From: Euptelea pleiosperma
Lineage: Eukaryota > Streptophyta > Magnoliopsida > Ranunculales > Eupteleaceae
Direction of reading: 5' to 3'
Assembly (NCBI GenBank): GCA_035048495.1
Contig: CM068545.1
Coordinates: 15,955,702 to 16,019,701 of the forward strand
Length of the DNA stretch: 64,000 bases
The notes under the pieces are model-generated. The model ran no database searches, was not told the DNA's origin, and saw nothing but the letters and a program-made list of their open reading frames with translations. This document shows positions 33,465 to 43,084 of this stretch, piece by piece (positions within the stretch are counted from its first letter, which is position 1; the number at the start of each line of letters is the position of its first letter). Made by a program: the position numbers and the translations under genes.

Positions 33465-33735
33465 CACTGCCATCTGGACCCACTGACCTCATGGATGTTT
33501 ACCCCATCCCTTGGTAGACATTCATACAAAAAATCAGCTAGTTTGACAGTTGGTTTTAGTACTCAAAATAATGGTTGAATTCAACGGCTAGAATCACGCT
33601 TTAACAAGTACTAAAATTCAATGGCTAAAGATTACCAATCATGGTGATTTTTGGTTTGTATATTCACTTAGGGTTGGACTAAACATCCATGCGGTCAGTA
33701 AGCCTACCTGGAAGCGGTGAGTAACAAAATTGGCG
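33465..33735. repeat. core MITE, GTAACAA-end type
   Basis: Left ttgttaccactgccatctgg, acccactgacctcatggatg and tttaccccatccc; core aaaaatcagctagtttgac; centre near 33600; right accaatcatggtgatttttg, ggttggactaaacatccatg, cggtcagtaagcc and gaagcggtgagtaacaa. The outermost gttac/gtaac arms pair. No G-box in this subtype. Confidence 0.75.
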
Positions 33736-33799
33736 TTTCGGCCAAAAAGCCTAAGCATGTCTTGTTACATCTTTTTCCTTTGTTCTTCAAAAGGGAATG

Positions 33800-34015
33800 T
33801 AACAAGGGGACAAATCTAGTCTGCAAGCTTTACAGATTTAAAAGTATGCAAAAATTGTATCAACCATTGAATGTTCATTGAAAAACGTGTTTTTAATTTA
33901 TAAAATAGTTTTTCTTTTGAAAACCTTGAAATACCGTATTTTTGGAGGGACATCCAACAGTACTGACAATGTTTGTATACTTTTTAAGTCTGAAAATGGT
34001 TAACAAGGTATACCT
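33800..34015. repeat. decayed relative of the 33185-33346 foldback
   Basis: ggggacaaatctagtctgca, attgaaaaacgtgttttta, ttttgaaaaccttgaaat and gagggacatccaacagtact match parts of the element at 33185-33346 in rearranged order. Ends are not well defined. Confidence 0.5.
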
Positions 34016-34069
34016 CACATTTTTTGGAATGCGGAGGCAGTATTTTTGGTAATAAGCACTGCCATCTGT

Positions 34070-34605
34070 GCCCACAGACTGCATGGATGTTTAGCCCATG
34101 TTTTAGAAAACGACCGTTATAACGAAAATAACGGATTTGGACTTCCCCCGTTACATTATGTACCGTTAAAACACTCAAAACATAAAGGCCGTTATTTTTC
34201 TATTATAACGAAAATAACAATATTTTCTGAAAAAAATTGTGAAAAGGGGTCATTATTTCCATTATTTTTCTGTTATTTTCTGTTTTTCCCCTGAGCGTTA
34301 TAATTCGATATAACGGCCATTATAACAGAAAAATGGTAACACCCCAGTCCTTTATACCATAATAACGGTCCCTTTTAAACCTTGGTTTACCCCACCCTTT
34401 GTGGTATACATACTAAAATCACCCTGATCAATAATCCTTAATCATTAGATTTTAGTTCTTTTAAGGCGTGATTATAGCCATTGGATTCAACCATTTTTCA
34501 GTACTAAAACCAATGGCTAAAATCATTAAACAAGCTTATTTTTTGTGCAAGTTGGGCTAAACATCAATGGGGTCAATGGGCCCAGATGACAGCTATGACA
34601 TGTGA
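34070..34605. repeat. core MITE, GTAACAA-end type, split by TAACGG element
   Basis: The left arm gactgcatggatgtttagcc is broken at 34098 and resumes at 34395 with cacccttt gtggtatac. The core (atcaccctgatcaataatcc and mirror atcattaaacaagcttattt) and right arm (ggctaaacatcaatggggtc) follow. Two transposition events are therefore ordered in time. Confidence 0.7.
34099..34384. mobile_element. TAACGG element, nested, with target duplication
   Basis: It starts tgttttagaaaacgaccgtt and ends cccttttaaaccttgg, and is filled with ttataacg / cgttataa motifs in both orientations. GTTTAGCCCA (34089-34098) lies on the left and GTTTACCCCA (34385-34394) on the right: a 9-10 bp duplication with one difference. 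The shared length points to a Mutator-like mechanism. Best bounded copy of this family in the window. Confidence 0.7.
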
Positions 34606-34974
34606 GTTACAAAAATCGTGCTTATGGCATGCGGTGACCTTGTTACATCACGACCCTTTCAAAAGCTAAAATGCATTCTTTTTCATCAAAATGCACTAGT
34701 GGACCAATACGTGCAAATGCACTGTGACTATCAAATTTTCAGGGAAAAATCTCTTCTACTGTTTAAAGAGCGAATGCTCTTCTTGTTGTGCCAAAAATGC
34801 CCCAAAATTTTTAAATATGCTTTTATTTTGTTCATTTGTTTTCTTTAAGTTATTCATTTAGAGGATCCTTTAGTGATTTGGTGTGCTCATCAAATGCAAT
34901 CTCCGATAAAAATAAAAGCTTCCTTTCATCTCACGTCAAGGTGACCATAAAAAATCATAGATTTTATGATGGAC

Positions 34975-35295
34975 CACAATATGAGCCACGTGGCACAGTC
35001 TTAGAAGACAATGGTCGTATGGTTGTGTTCCATCCCTAGGTGGACATACATACCAAAAATCAGCCTGATTAGTGATTTCTAACCTTTGGATTTGAGTAAC
35101 CCAATTAATTCTCAAATTCCATAGTTAAAAATAAATCATGAATGACTCTAATTCAGTTGATAGAAATTACTAATCAAGCTAAATTTTGGAACTCAGATCC
35201 AACTAGGGATGGGCCAAAGATTCATATGGTTAGTGATCTCTATAAGTGTGTCACGTGTCTTAAATTATTGTTCCTCATCATCGTTGACGAGGGAC
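34975..35295. repeat. palindromic core MITE, near-complete copy
   Basis: Left gagccacgtggcacagtctt (G-box 34987-34992), then gtcgtatggttgtgttccat and cagcctgattagtgattt. Centre near 35125. Mirror gaaattactaatcaagct, gatgggccaaagattcatat and gtgtgtcacgtgtct (right G-box changed to the related TCACGTGT). Confidence 0.75.
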
Positions 35296-35369
35296 TTCAT
35301 CATCAAAATTCTATTCGCCTACCTATCCTCAACGTACAAAACTCGTTAATGAGCTTTTAAGCTTCGCTA

Positions 35370-36165
35370 CTACCTATGTTATCTTTAAAATTAGACAACC
35401 CCCCCCCCCCCGCCAGCCCCAGACATTTGAAAAAACCTAACATACCCCCATATGACTTGGTCCACTGTCATTTGACCAGTGTTGACTCTCGAATTTTGTA
35501 TTAAAGGACAAAAGGGCCATTGTCTTCAACCTTAGAACAAGGGTTTGGGCCAAAACCCAAACCCCAAATCAAACGGCTGTGGTGGACGGACGGCCGAGAG
35601 ATTCCAATGGGTTGGTCACCCATCACCGGCGACCAACGTCCCACCGGAGCACTCCGGTAACAATTTAAAACCAAGGTTAAAAAAAAAACAAAATCTTAAA
35701 GCATACAATTTTAGTTCTAAAAAATTTTCATTAACAAAAATGAAAAACAAGAATAAGAACAATTTATATTTTAAGCTTTTGATACATGGATTTGGAAAGA
35801 AGGGTTCTCTCAATTTTATATTTTCATTCTTTTACAATAAAATCCATAAAACGGAATCTCATTCCCTCATGAATTTTTTCTATTTTTATGGGCCTTTTTC
35901 TTTTCAATCTTTACTTAATTTACAAGCATGGGTTTTTATTTTTAATTTTAATCTCTTCTTTTCATGTTTGATTTGGGTTTTGGCCCAAACCCAAACCCTT
36001 GTTCTAAGGTTGAAGATAAGGGCACTTTTGTCCTTCAATACAAAATTCAGAGTCAACACTGGTCAAATGACAGTGGACCGAGTCATTGGGGGTGTCAGTT
36101 TTTTCAAATATTAGGGGGGGTATGTCTAATTTTAAAGATAACATGGGGGGTATGTCAAAGTTTCC
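35370..36165. repeat. 0.8-kb foldback element, relative of 19463-20373
   Basis: Left arm tatgttatctttaaaattag, a C run, then cataccccc, gtccactgtcatttgacc and acaagggtttgggcc pair with ggcccaaacccaaacccttg, gtcaaatgacagtgga, ggggtatgtctaattttaaa and gataacatgg on the right. The inner part carries ggctgtggtggacgg, gattccaatgggttggt and ccaccggagcactccgg, as in the other copy. The 189-codon ORF crossing it is not a gene. Confidence 0.75.
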
Positions 36166-36560
36166 CTTTATTTTTTTGACTTGCTGCTTTGCCCTGTAAA
36201 AGTAGGGCGAAACTGTGTTTTTTCAACTTACCAGGCGACTTTTATGCCTCCATTATTGATGTTACACGATTTAGTCTGAGGCTGCCCATGGTGGTGAATG
36301 AACGCTGGTCCTTGTGTGGACCACCACCTGTTTAGTTGTGGACAGCCTTTGATGTGAAATCTGACTGAGAAAAAGTTCACGATTAGCAAAAATGTTCATG
36401 TACAAGATTTTTTTTTCAACATTTTGTAAATATGGAGAATTACCAAAAAATAAAAATAAAAAGTCGGAAAATGCTATGCCACAGATAACAGGAAAAAAAT
36501 GTATACAGTTGAGGCCATTGACCAGTATTGGATTCAAGAGATCTACAGTCCCTGAGGCAA
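36166..36560. repeat. duplicated segment, copy 2 (empty site)
   Basis: Partner of 32170-32790, same orientation, about 4 kb downstream. It lacks the family B foldback element and about 30 bp around the poly(T) region. Because it shows the uninterrupted text, it serves as a natural empty-site control. Confidence 0.8.
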
Positions 36561-36639
36561 CAATGCAAATTGTAGGGTAGTGATGTCCCTAGATGCTAGA
36601 TGGGTGTGAGATCTAGCGATTTTTGTTACTCATCGCTGC

Positions 36640-36745
36640 CCTTTGGGTCCACTGGCCACATGGATGTTTAGCCCTCCCATTGGTAGATTTCATTCCAAAA
36701 ATCAGCTTGATTGATAATTTCTAGCCGTTGTAACTCTGCGGTTGC
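36640..36745. repeat. core MITE, left arm only
   Basis: tttgggtccactggccacat, ggatgtttagccctcccatt, aaaaatcagcttgattgata and atttctagccgttg. The copy stops near the centre. Nothing further is recognised to 36895. Confidence 0.6.
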
Positions 36746-36903
36746 TAGTGCCATTAATCAGGCATTGGTTGCTCCCATCGGCATCCGAATAGGAGTCGAT
36801 GGTTTTGGGAAGATAGATTTTGTTTCCCTACTTTAAAGGGAAAACTAGACATTTAAAACTATGGTTTATTTTTGTTTTGGGAAAAGATGTAACTAGGTAG
36901 GCA

Positions 36904-37269
36904 CTATGTTCTAAAACTCGGAACTCGGACTCGACTCAGAAGTCTATTGGGCCGAGTCACCTCGATGACTCGGGATTCGACTTGACAAGTCATTAAATTG
37001 ATTATTATTTATTTAAATAAATAAAAATAATGTTTATTAAGAAAAACTTTAAAAATACGAAAAAAGAAAAAAAAAAAAACACTTATAAAATCAGAAAAAA
37101 TTTTGAGTTTTGACTAGACTCAGCCTTTAAACGGGTGACTCGCGTGAATTATGAGTCAACTTGGACAAGTTTCCTAGTTACTCGCTGGACTATGCAAATC
37201 CGAGTTTGTATGCCGAGTCGACTAGAAATACGATCGAGTCGAGTCGATTCGGCAAGTTTTAAAACATAG
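36904..37269. mobile_element. 366-bp non-autonomous DNA element with 8-bp target duplication
   Basis: ctatgttctaaaactcg at the left pairs with aagttttaaaacatag at the right, followed inward by gactcgactc / gagtcgagtc. GGTAGGCA is repeated exactly at 36896-36903 and 37270-37277. Interior: many CGAGTC/GACTCG motifs plus an A-rich centre (36995-37100). An 8-bp duplication suggests hAT; 9 bp with one mismatch (A/G GGTAGGCA) would suggest a Mutator-like element. Confidence 0.8.
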
Positions 37270-37329
37270 GGTAGGCATGATGTCAAAGGTGTTAGGTATA
37301 GTAATTTTTATTACTCGCTGATGCTCTCT

Positions 37330-37610
37330 GGGTCAATCAGCCTCTGGGCCAACTGACCGCATGGATGTTTAGCCATCCCTTGGTGGATATACACATCAAA
37401 ATTCAGCCTGATTGGTAATCTCTAGCCATTATATTTTAGTACTTTTTAAGGCGTGATTCCAGGAGTTGAATTTCAGCCATTTTTTTTAGTACTTACGGGA
37501 ATGGCTAAAAATCATCAAACAAACTGATTTTTGGTATGAATGTATACCAAGGGGTGGACTAAACATCCATGTTGTCGGTGGGCCGAGATGGCAATGGCGA
37601 GTAATAAAAG
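37330..37610. repeat. core MITE, GTAACAA-end type
   Basis: gaccgcatggatgtttagcc, cccttggtggatatacacat and attcagcctgattggtaatc; mirror aatcatcaaacaaactgatt, ggggtggactaaacatccat and cgagtaataaaa. Near-complete, diverged. Confidence 0.7.
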
Positions 37611-37694
37611 TCCGCGCATGGACCCAGATGACAGTGGTGAGTAACAAATTGTGCTATGTGACATTAAAAAAAATAAAAAGAAAAGAAGCATGAG

Positions 37695-37772
37695 GTCTAC
37701 CATGTTACACCACGACCCTGACAAAGCGCTATAAGTCTACCTTATTACAGGGTCGTGATGTAACAAGGCAGA
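37695..37772. repeat. short perfect-arm hairpin
   Basis: gtctaccatgttacaccacg and accctg pair with cagggt and cgtgatgtaacaaggcagac, with a 25-bp centre. The same accctg/gttaca arm type occurs at 33382-33426, so it is a small repeat family inserted between GTAACAA-type MITEs. Confidence 0.7.
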
Positions 37773-37839
37773 CTTACAGCGTTTTTTGTTAGGGTCACTT
37801 TTTGGTGTGAGGAAGCACAATTTTTGCTTCCACTGTCAA

Positions 37840-38090
37840 CCCACTGACCGCATGGATGTTTACCCTATCCCTTAGTAGACCTTCATACAAAAATCAGCTT
37901 GTTTGATGATTTTTAGCCATCTGTTTTAGTACTCAAAAAATAGTGGTTGAATTCAACGGTTAGAATCACGCCTTAACAAGTACTAAAATCTAATGGCTAG
38001 AGATTACCAATCACGGTGTAATTTGGTGTGGTAAACATCCATGCGGTCAGTGGGCCTAGATGGAAGTGGTGACTGGTGAGTAACAAAAAT
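37840..38090. repeat. core MITE, GTAACAA-end type
   Basis: cactgaccgcatggatgttt, accctatcccttagtagacc, aaaaatcagcttgtttgatg; centre near 37960; mirror gattaccaatcacggtgt, ggtaaacatccatgcggtca and ggtgagtaacaaaa. Close to the copy at 33465-33735. Confidence 0.75.
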
Positions 38091-38135
38091 CATGCTCCCT
38101 CATCTCAAAAAGGTGAGGTATACCTATTCCTTGTT

Positions 38136-38280
38136 TAGGGCTGTCAAAGGGCCAAGTCAGGGTAGGGCATAGCCTGACCCTAGCCCTACCCTCGCTTATA
38201 AGGGTGAGGACCTAGCCTTTCAAGGGCCTGAACTAGCTAGGCTCTAACCCTACCCTCAAGGGCCAGGGCATAAAAGAAGA
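38136..38280. repeat. GC-rich element fragment
   Basis: It begins agggctgtcaaagggcc and is filled with CCCTA/TAGGG and GGGCC motifs, resembling the starts of the elements at 42225-42693 and 55215-55490. No right end or target duplication was identified, so it is a fragment or a decayed copy. Confidence 0.45.
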
Positions 38281-39469
38281 GTATTAAAAAATATAAAAAA
38301 TTTAAGTAAAAAAAGTAGATGCTTGAATAATGTACTTGACTTGATAACGTGTTTCCTCGGTTTAATCTTTTTCCATGAATGATCATAATTTTCTCGTTAC
38401 AAGGATGAACCGTAAGTTTTGAAAATGAAACCTTTGTCTTTTTAAAAAGCCCAATAAAATAAATGATACCTAAAGCAAATCGCATGTAATATGCTTAATC
38501 ACACAATTTTAGTTAATTAAAATGTAGCTAGTTCCATTCGACTAATAACATGATAATGGATTGTAACATTGAAATTTTAGCAAAAAAACTCAGCTTCCTC
38601 GTTGATCGAGTTCTCTAAGTGGGCATGATCTTCATCTAGGTACAAAAGACTTCTTGCTTCTAAGGCATCCTCAACTTGTATCCCCACTTGTACTTCTTCG
38701 AGGGATTTCTCCCACATTTGTGTTGCCTTCGATCTCCATCGAGTGATAAAATGGAGAACGATTCATGGGGTCCTTGTTTGATCTTTCCTAAAAAGATATC
38801 GTTGTAGGAAGAGTGCGAACGCATTTAGTAGATCAGACCATGTATGGAGTTTTGAGGGATCAATATCATCAAGTAAAAGCAGGCCTAGTGAGACTCCTTC
38901 GATTAAGTTGGACCATTACATCAGGTCTGATTAATTTCCATAGGTCGAAGAAATCCGATGTACAACCTAACATGGGCCCTAGGATGTTCGATACCATCAA
39001 ATTTATCCATGTTTGGAAATTCAAAGGATATATGGTATCCAGACATAAGGATGTGAGCAGAGATTGTCTAGATCAAATTTGTTCCCTTGGATCTTTTTGA
39101 TAGATCTCTCTATCTCTTGGGTTTTCCTAATGAGTGGGTCCATAGGAACATCATGAACGTGAAGCATGATATTATTCTATTGTGGGACTAGATCATAGGA
39201 CAATGGAAGTGGGTATTGTAGGACATGGCTCGTCAGATTTCATATATGATCGAGTCCCAAATCGTGGTTTGATATAAGGGTGGGAAAGGATCCAATATTT
39301 GTCGGTGGATCATGGCTCATACTCTTTTAACGCGATGAATTCCAAGACATTACGGGACATTCGTGATCGGTGATGTTGATGTATCAAGACCACTAGATGA
39401 GATGAGATACGAACGATGGAACCACTGTCTTATGCAGAATGGATACCATATTCATTCATACTACCTTTC
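38281..39469. other. unassigned intergenic stretch
   Basis: 38500-39420 has a less AT-biased composition and could be decayed retroelement coding sequence, but no domain motif was recognised in any frame. Nothing else is seen. Confidence 0.35.
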
Positions 39470-39590
39470 TTTTTTTTGATAGGTAAGCCTGTTTTTTTAA
39501 AGAGATCAATAACTCGCTGAGGACAGGTTTTGAACCCAGGTCTATGGTATCATCACCCACGAACTTTACCAACTGAGCAAGCTGGCACCT
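39470..39590 (-). mobile_element. tRNA-derived SINE
   Basis: On the - strand it begins GGTGCCAGCTTGCTCAGTTG, an A-box-like tRNA start (plus coordinates 39561-39590), and has a B box GGTTCAAAACC (39526-39536). It ends ...TTACCTATCAAAAAAA. ACCATATTCA occurs on both flanks (39445-39454 and 39593-39602); the left one is about 15 bp from the tail, so the duplication has decayed. The TATCAAAAAA tail matches the LINE copies at 25330-29733 and 28268-28545, consistent with LINE-driven mobilisation. Confidence 0.75.
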
Positions 39591-39602
39591 TCACCATATT
39601 CA

Positions 39603-40777
39603 CACTATCAAGGTTAGAAGACTTAAAAAATTCTATTGAAATGTTCCATAAAAAGGTTACCTATTTCTTCCCTTCTAGAATTCCATTCTCCACTTTTAAT
39701 CACATTTATTTCTTTCCATAAATTAGAAGAGCAATGTGTTTCTTTTGGGATTAAGAGATAGTTGAGAAAAAAGTTTTCTAGTTGTATGGTGTTATGAGTG
39801 AGGGTTCCCCCCGTCGATGATATACAGGTGAGTTGTAGACAGCTTGTTAGGTGATGAGAATTAAGAAACTCACCACACATATAAGATATTATTATAAAAA
39901 AATATGAGTTATTTTCTTAATCAAATACTATATTATAATTATTATATTATATATCATTGAGGTGATCTGGAAATGGATCAGTAGAATGTCTAAGAGTAAG
40001 TCATTGCTAATTTCGGAGGCGATGATTTATTTTAAGATACCAGTTGAGATTTTAGTCTCCTGGATAGTTATAGAATGTCTTGAAGAATAGTAGTGCTATC
40101 GATATCCAAGACAATTTTTATTTTATTTTTTTATGAGATTGTTTGCGTAGTATGTTTTATGATTCTAGACTTGACAGATGTTTATTTATGGCCTAAATTA
40201 GGCGAGACGCGGTGGGTTAATGTATTAATGTTAAGTCCTAGCTTATTGAATATCCTTAAATATTTACAATCATCAAATGACTGCACAACTATGGTTCTGG
40301 TTGACCCTGTTTCCTACGGGTAAAGGTCATGGTCAAAGGTTCACTTGAACTTAAATTCATGGGTTATCCGATTGAAAATCAAGAATATAATAACAGGGGT
40401 TCTACATTGGTTAAGTTTTAAATGAGATATACACTATGACTAGAGTTTAATACTAGTCGTGACTTCTTCATTCTAAGATGATTACACTATTGTAACTTTA
40501 TTTTATGTTAATTGATTGATATTTGTTATATATATGGTGAAAGATAAATTTGTTGAATTAGTTGAATTACAACTATTATTATAAATATCAATTTTATACA
40601 AATTATTTTCAATTATAGGTTGTTTTGATTTATAAATGTGATTTATTTGTTATTAACGTTGTTTTATCCGATTTAAGATTCTGCACGATATTATTATTTT
40701 AATTATACAAATTTAGTTATGATTAATTTCAAAAGTACAGTAATTGAATGTTAGTAGATTATTTAGATTACTGTTAA
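39603..40777. other. unassigned AT-rich intergenic stretch
   Basis: No gene, terminal repeat or conserved motif recognised. The 40490-40770 part is more than three-quarters A+T by eye. Confidence 0.4.
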
Positions 40778-41110
40778 GAGCCGTTCTATGATGCAAAATT
40801 CTGTATCAAAATTTTGATGCAGAAGTCTCTCAAATTGCAACGTAGGAAACTCTTTCTTTCGGCCTACTTGTTTGGCCCACACCTTGGTGGACCTACACAC
40901 CAAAAATCAACGTCATTGGTTGGTGATTTCTAGCTGTGCGCTTCATGAATAGGCCTATGGATTGGTTCCAAGCCCATGGTGAAAAAGTGCTCAAATCCAA
41001 TAGCTAGAAATCATCAATCACACTTATTTTTGGTGTGTGGGTCCACCAAGTTGTGGGCCAAACATTCAGGGACTTTGCATCAAAATTTGGATACAGATGT
41101 TTGTACAGAT
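40778..41110. repeat. core MITE with 'GATGCAGAAGTC' ends, copy 1
   Basis: Left end ccgttctatgatgcaaaatt, ctgtatcaaaattttgatgc, agaagtc; core ggcccacaccttggtggacc and mirror aaatcatcaatcacactt. The right end is shortened to gggactttgcatcaaaattt and cagattttttccaa. A diverged relative of the GATACCGACTTCGG type at 5608-6970. Confidence 0.7.
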
Positions 41111-41143
41111 TTTTTCCAAGTAGTTAAGGGCATAAGAATAGTG

Positions 41144-41652
41144 ATGTTCTTTGATGCAGACTTCTGTATCAAGATTTTGATGCAGAAGTCCTTCAAATTG
41201 CAATAGACTCGTTTCGGTTCACTTGCCCCATAAATGTTTGGTCCACACTATGACACTATGATGAACCTACACACCAAAAATCAGCATGATTGGTGATTTT
41301 CTAGCTGTAGGATTTGAGCAGTTTTTCATCGGGCTTTATGAACCAATCAAATGTGCTGATTCAAAGCCCATGTTGAAACATTGCTCAAATCCAATGGCTA
41401 GGAATCACACTGATTTTTGCTGTGTGGGGTCCACCAAGGTGTGGGCCAAACATTGAACCAGTCAAATGTGCTTGCCGTTCAAAGCCCATGTTGAAACAGT
41501 GCTCAAATCCAATGGCTAGGACTTACTAATCTCACTAATTTTTGCTGTGTGGGACCACGAAGGTATGGGCCAAACATTCGTGGGGCCAGTGGGCCCTAAA
41601 GAATCTATTACGTGGCAAATTGAGGGGCTTCTGCATCATAGATTTCTTCATA
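41144..41652. repeat. core MITE with 'GATGCAGAAGTC' ends, copy 2, internal duplication
   Basis: Left end tgttctttgatgcagacttc and right end ggcttctgcatcatagattt. A block of about 110 bp, containing caaagcccatgttgaaaca, tgctcaaatccaatggctag and ttttgctgtgtggg, is present twice (about 41343-41455 and about 41462-41570). The element is thus enlarged asymmetrically in its right arm. Confidence 0.7.
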
Positions 41653-41874
41653 AGAATAGTGGTGGTTGAAGATGGTTATGGCCCTATGGGATGAAGACGT
41701 AGGAGATATATTTTTTTAAATATAAGAACAAAGAGTTTTACAAAATGCAATAATCATTAAATATTGAACGACCGTATTTTAATATTATTATTTTAAATAT
41801 TTTTCAAACAAAAAAATCTTAATAACAAAAAAAAATGATTCCCATTTTTTGTTCTTGGTTCTTATAGATGAAAA

Positions 41875-42125
41875 ACGTGATTTCTAAGCGATTCGATTGA
41901 AGTTATTTTCATGGGTTAATTTTAACGGTAAGAATTCGAGCGATATTGAGCGTTATTTGGGTGCAAAGATCCAAAGGTTGTAAATCACTAATCATGCTGA
42001 TTTTTGGTTTAGAGATCCACTGGCCAAACATCCATACGGTCTGAGTCCACTAAGAGTGTGCCACGTGGCCTGTGATTTTCATTGTGACAGAAGTATCTGT
42101 TAGAAAGCTGTGATAGAAGTTTTTC
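41875..42125. repeat. palindromic core MITE, left outer arm missing
   Basis: gtgatttctaagcgattcga, ttgaagttattttcatgg, cgatattgagcgttatttgg; mirror gtaaatcactaatcatgctg, ctggccaaacatccatacgg and gtgtgccacgtggcc (G-box 42062-42067), ending gtgacagaagtat. Very similar to 9055-9365. Confidence 0.75.
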
Positions 42126-42129
42126 AAAG

Positions 42130-42912
42130 CTATAGCATACATTTGGGGCCTATGATCCATCAATGATTGGCCTGGCCCCTTAGTGAACGTGCATGCCATG
42201 ATACCAAAAATCAGCATGATAGGTAGGGTTGTAACTTGGGCGGGTCCAACCTAAGCAACCTAATTTCCGATCAGGTTTGGGTTCTGCAGTACTCAAGTTC
42301 GGGCTTGAATGTTAGAACCCGATCAAAACTCGGCTTGAGCCTGGACTAAGGTCTTGGGTAACCCGTCTCAACCCGAGCCCAATCACATTATATTTATTTA
42401 TAAATAAATATTTAATATATATTGTACACTCATGTCTCCCTATCTCTCCTCCCTGTCTCTTTTCTCTGTCACGTCTCTCTCATCTCTCTCTCACATGTTT
42501 CGCCCTCTACTGATAGTTTCCTCTCTCACCCCCTCTTTCTCTCACTAGACCAACTCGATGAACCCGACAAACTCAATTGGCCTAGGGTTAAGCATGTCAG
42601 GCCGAATCTCAAGTTGGACTCAGGTTGGTTGATCTAAAGGTCGGGTTGGGCTTGGGTTGACCTCCAACCCAACCCACCCAAGTTGCAGCCCCAATGATAG
42701 GTGATTCAAAGCTGTTGAATTTAAGAATCATCACTGGCTTCTTCAACAAGCCCATGGGTCAAGAATTGGATTTCAAGCCCATGATAAAATGCTCAAATCC
42801 AATGGGTAGACATCAACAATCAGACTGATCTTTTGGTATACAAGTTTACCAATGAGTTGACCAACCATTCATTGTGAGTGGGTCCCAACCATGCCATGTG
42901 GAATTTTTTTTA
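42130..42912. repeat. core MITE split by a GC-rich element
   Basis: Left part 42130-42224 (cctatgatccatcaatgatt, ccaaaaatcagcatgatagg) and right part 42703-42912 (gattcaaagctgttgaattt, gcccatgataaaatgctcaa, catcaacaatcagactgatc). Removing the insert and one duplication copy restores a normal core palindrome. Confidence 0.75.
42225..42693. mobile_element. GC-rich element with exact 9-bp target duplication
   Basis: ATGATAGGT is repeated exactly at 42216-42224 and 42694-42702. Ends agggttgtaacttgggcggg and cccacccaagttgcagcccc are inverted. The interior has CCCGA/TCGGG motifs, an AT-rich centre (42380-42420) and a CTCTC-rich tract (42430-42550). No transposase. Same build as 1670-2107 (similar ends, 9-bp duplication), so the two define a Mutator-like non-autonomous family. 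Confidence 0.8.
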
Positions 42913-43084
42913 CTTCACCAATCCGTGGGATAGTTATTAGTGTTGAACACATAAGGTTTCTTCCTGTTAAATTCTTTGTCAGGGGGTCAGGGAAGATTCG
43001 AACCCGGATACAACCTTCCCGAACCAAACCCCGAACAACCAGCGTGTAGAAAGAAAGATTGACTTTTTGGCTGACCTTAATTTA

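Noticed and set aside
35545..36114. 189-codon ORF
   Set aside because: It runs across a foldback element; the reading frame follows from the inverted-repeat sequence and has no protein-like motifs.
42985..43010. tRNA-like B box (gattcgaacccgg on the + strand)
   Set aside because: No convincing A box or acceptor-stem pairing at the proper distance; at best a SINE scrap.
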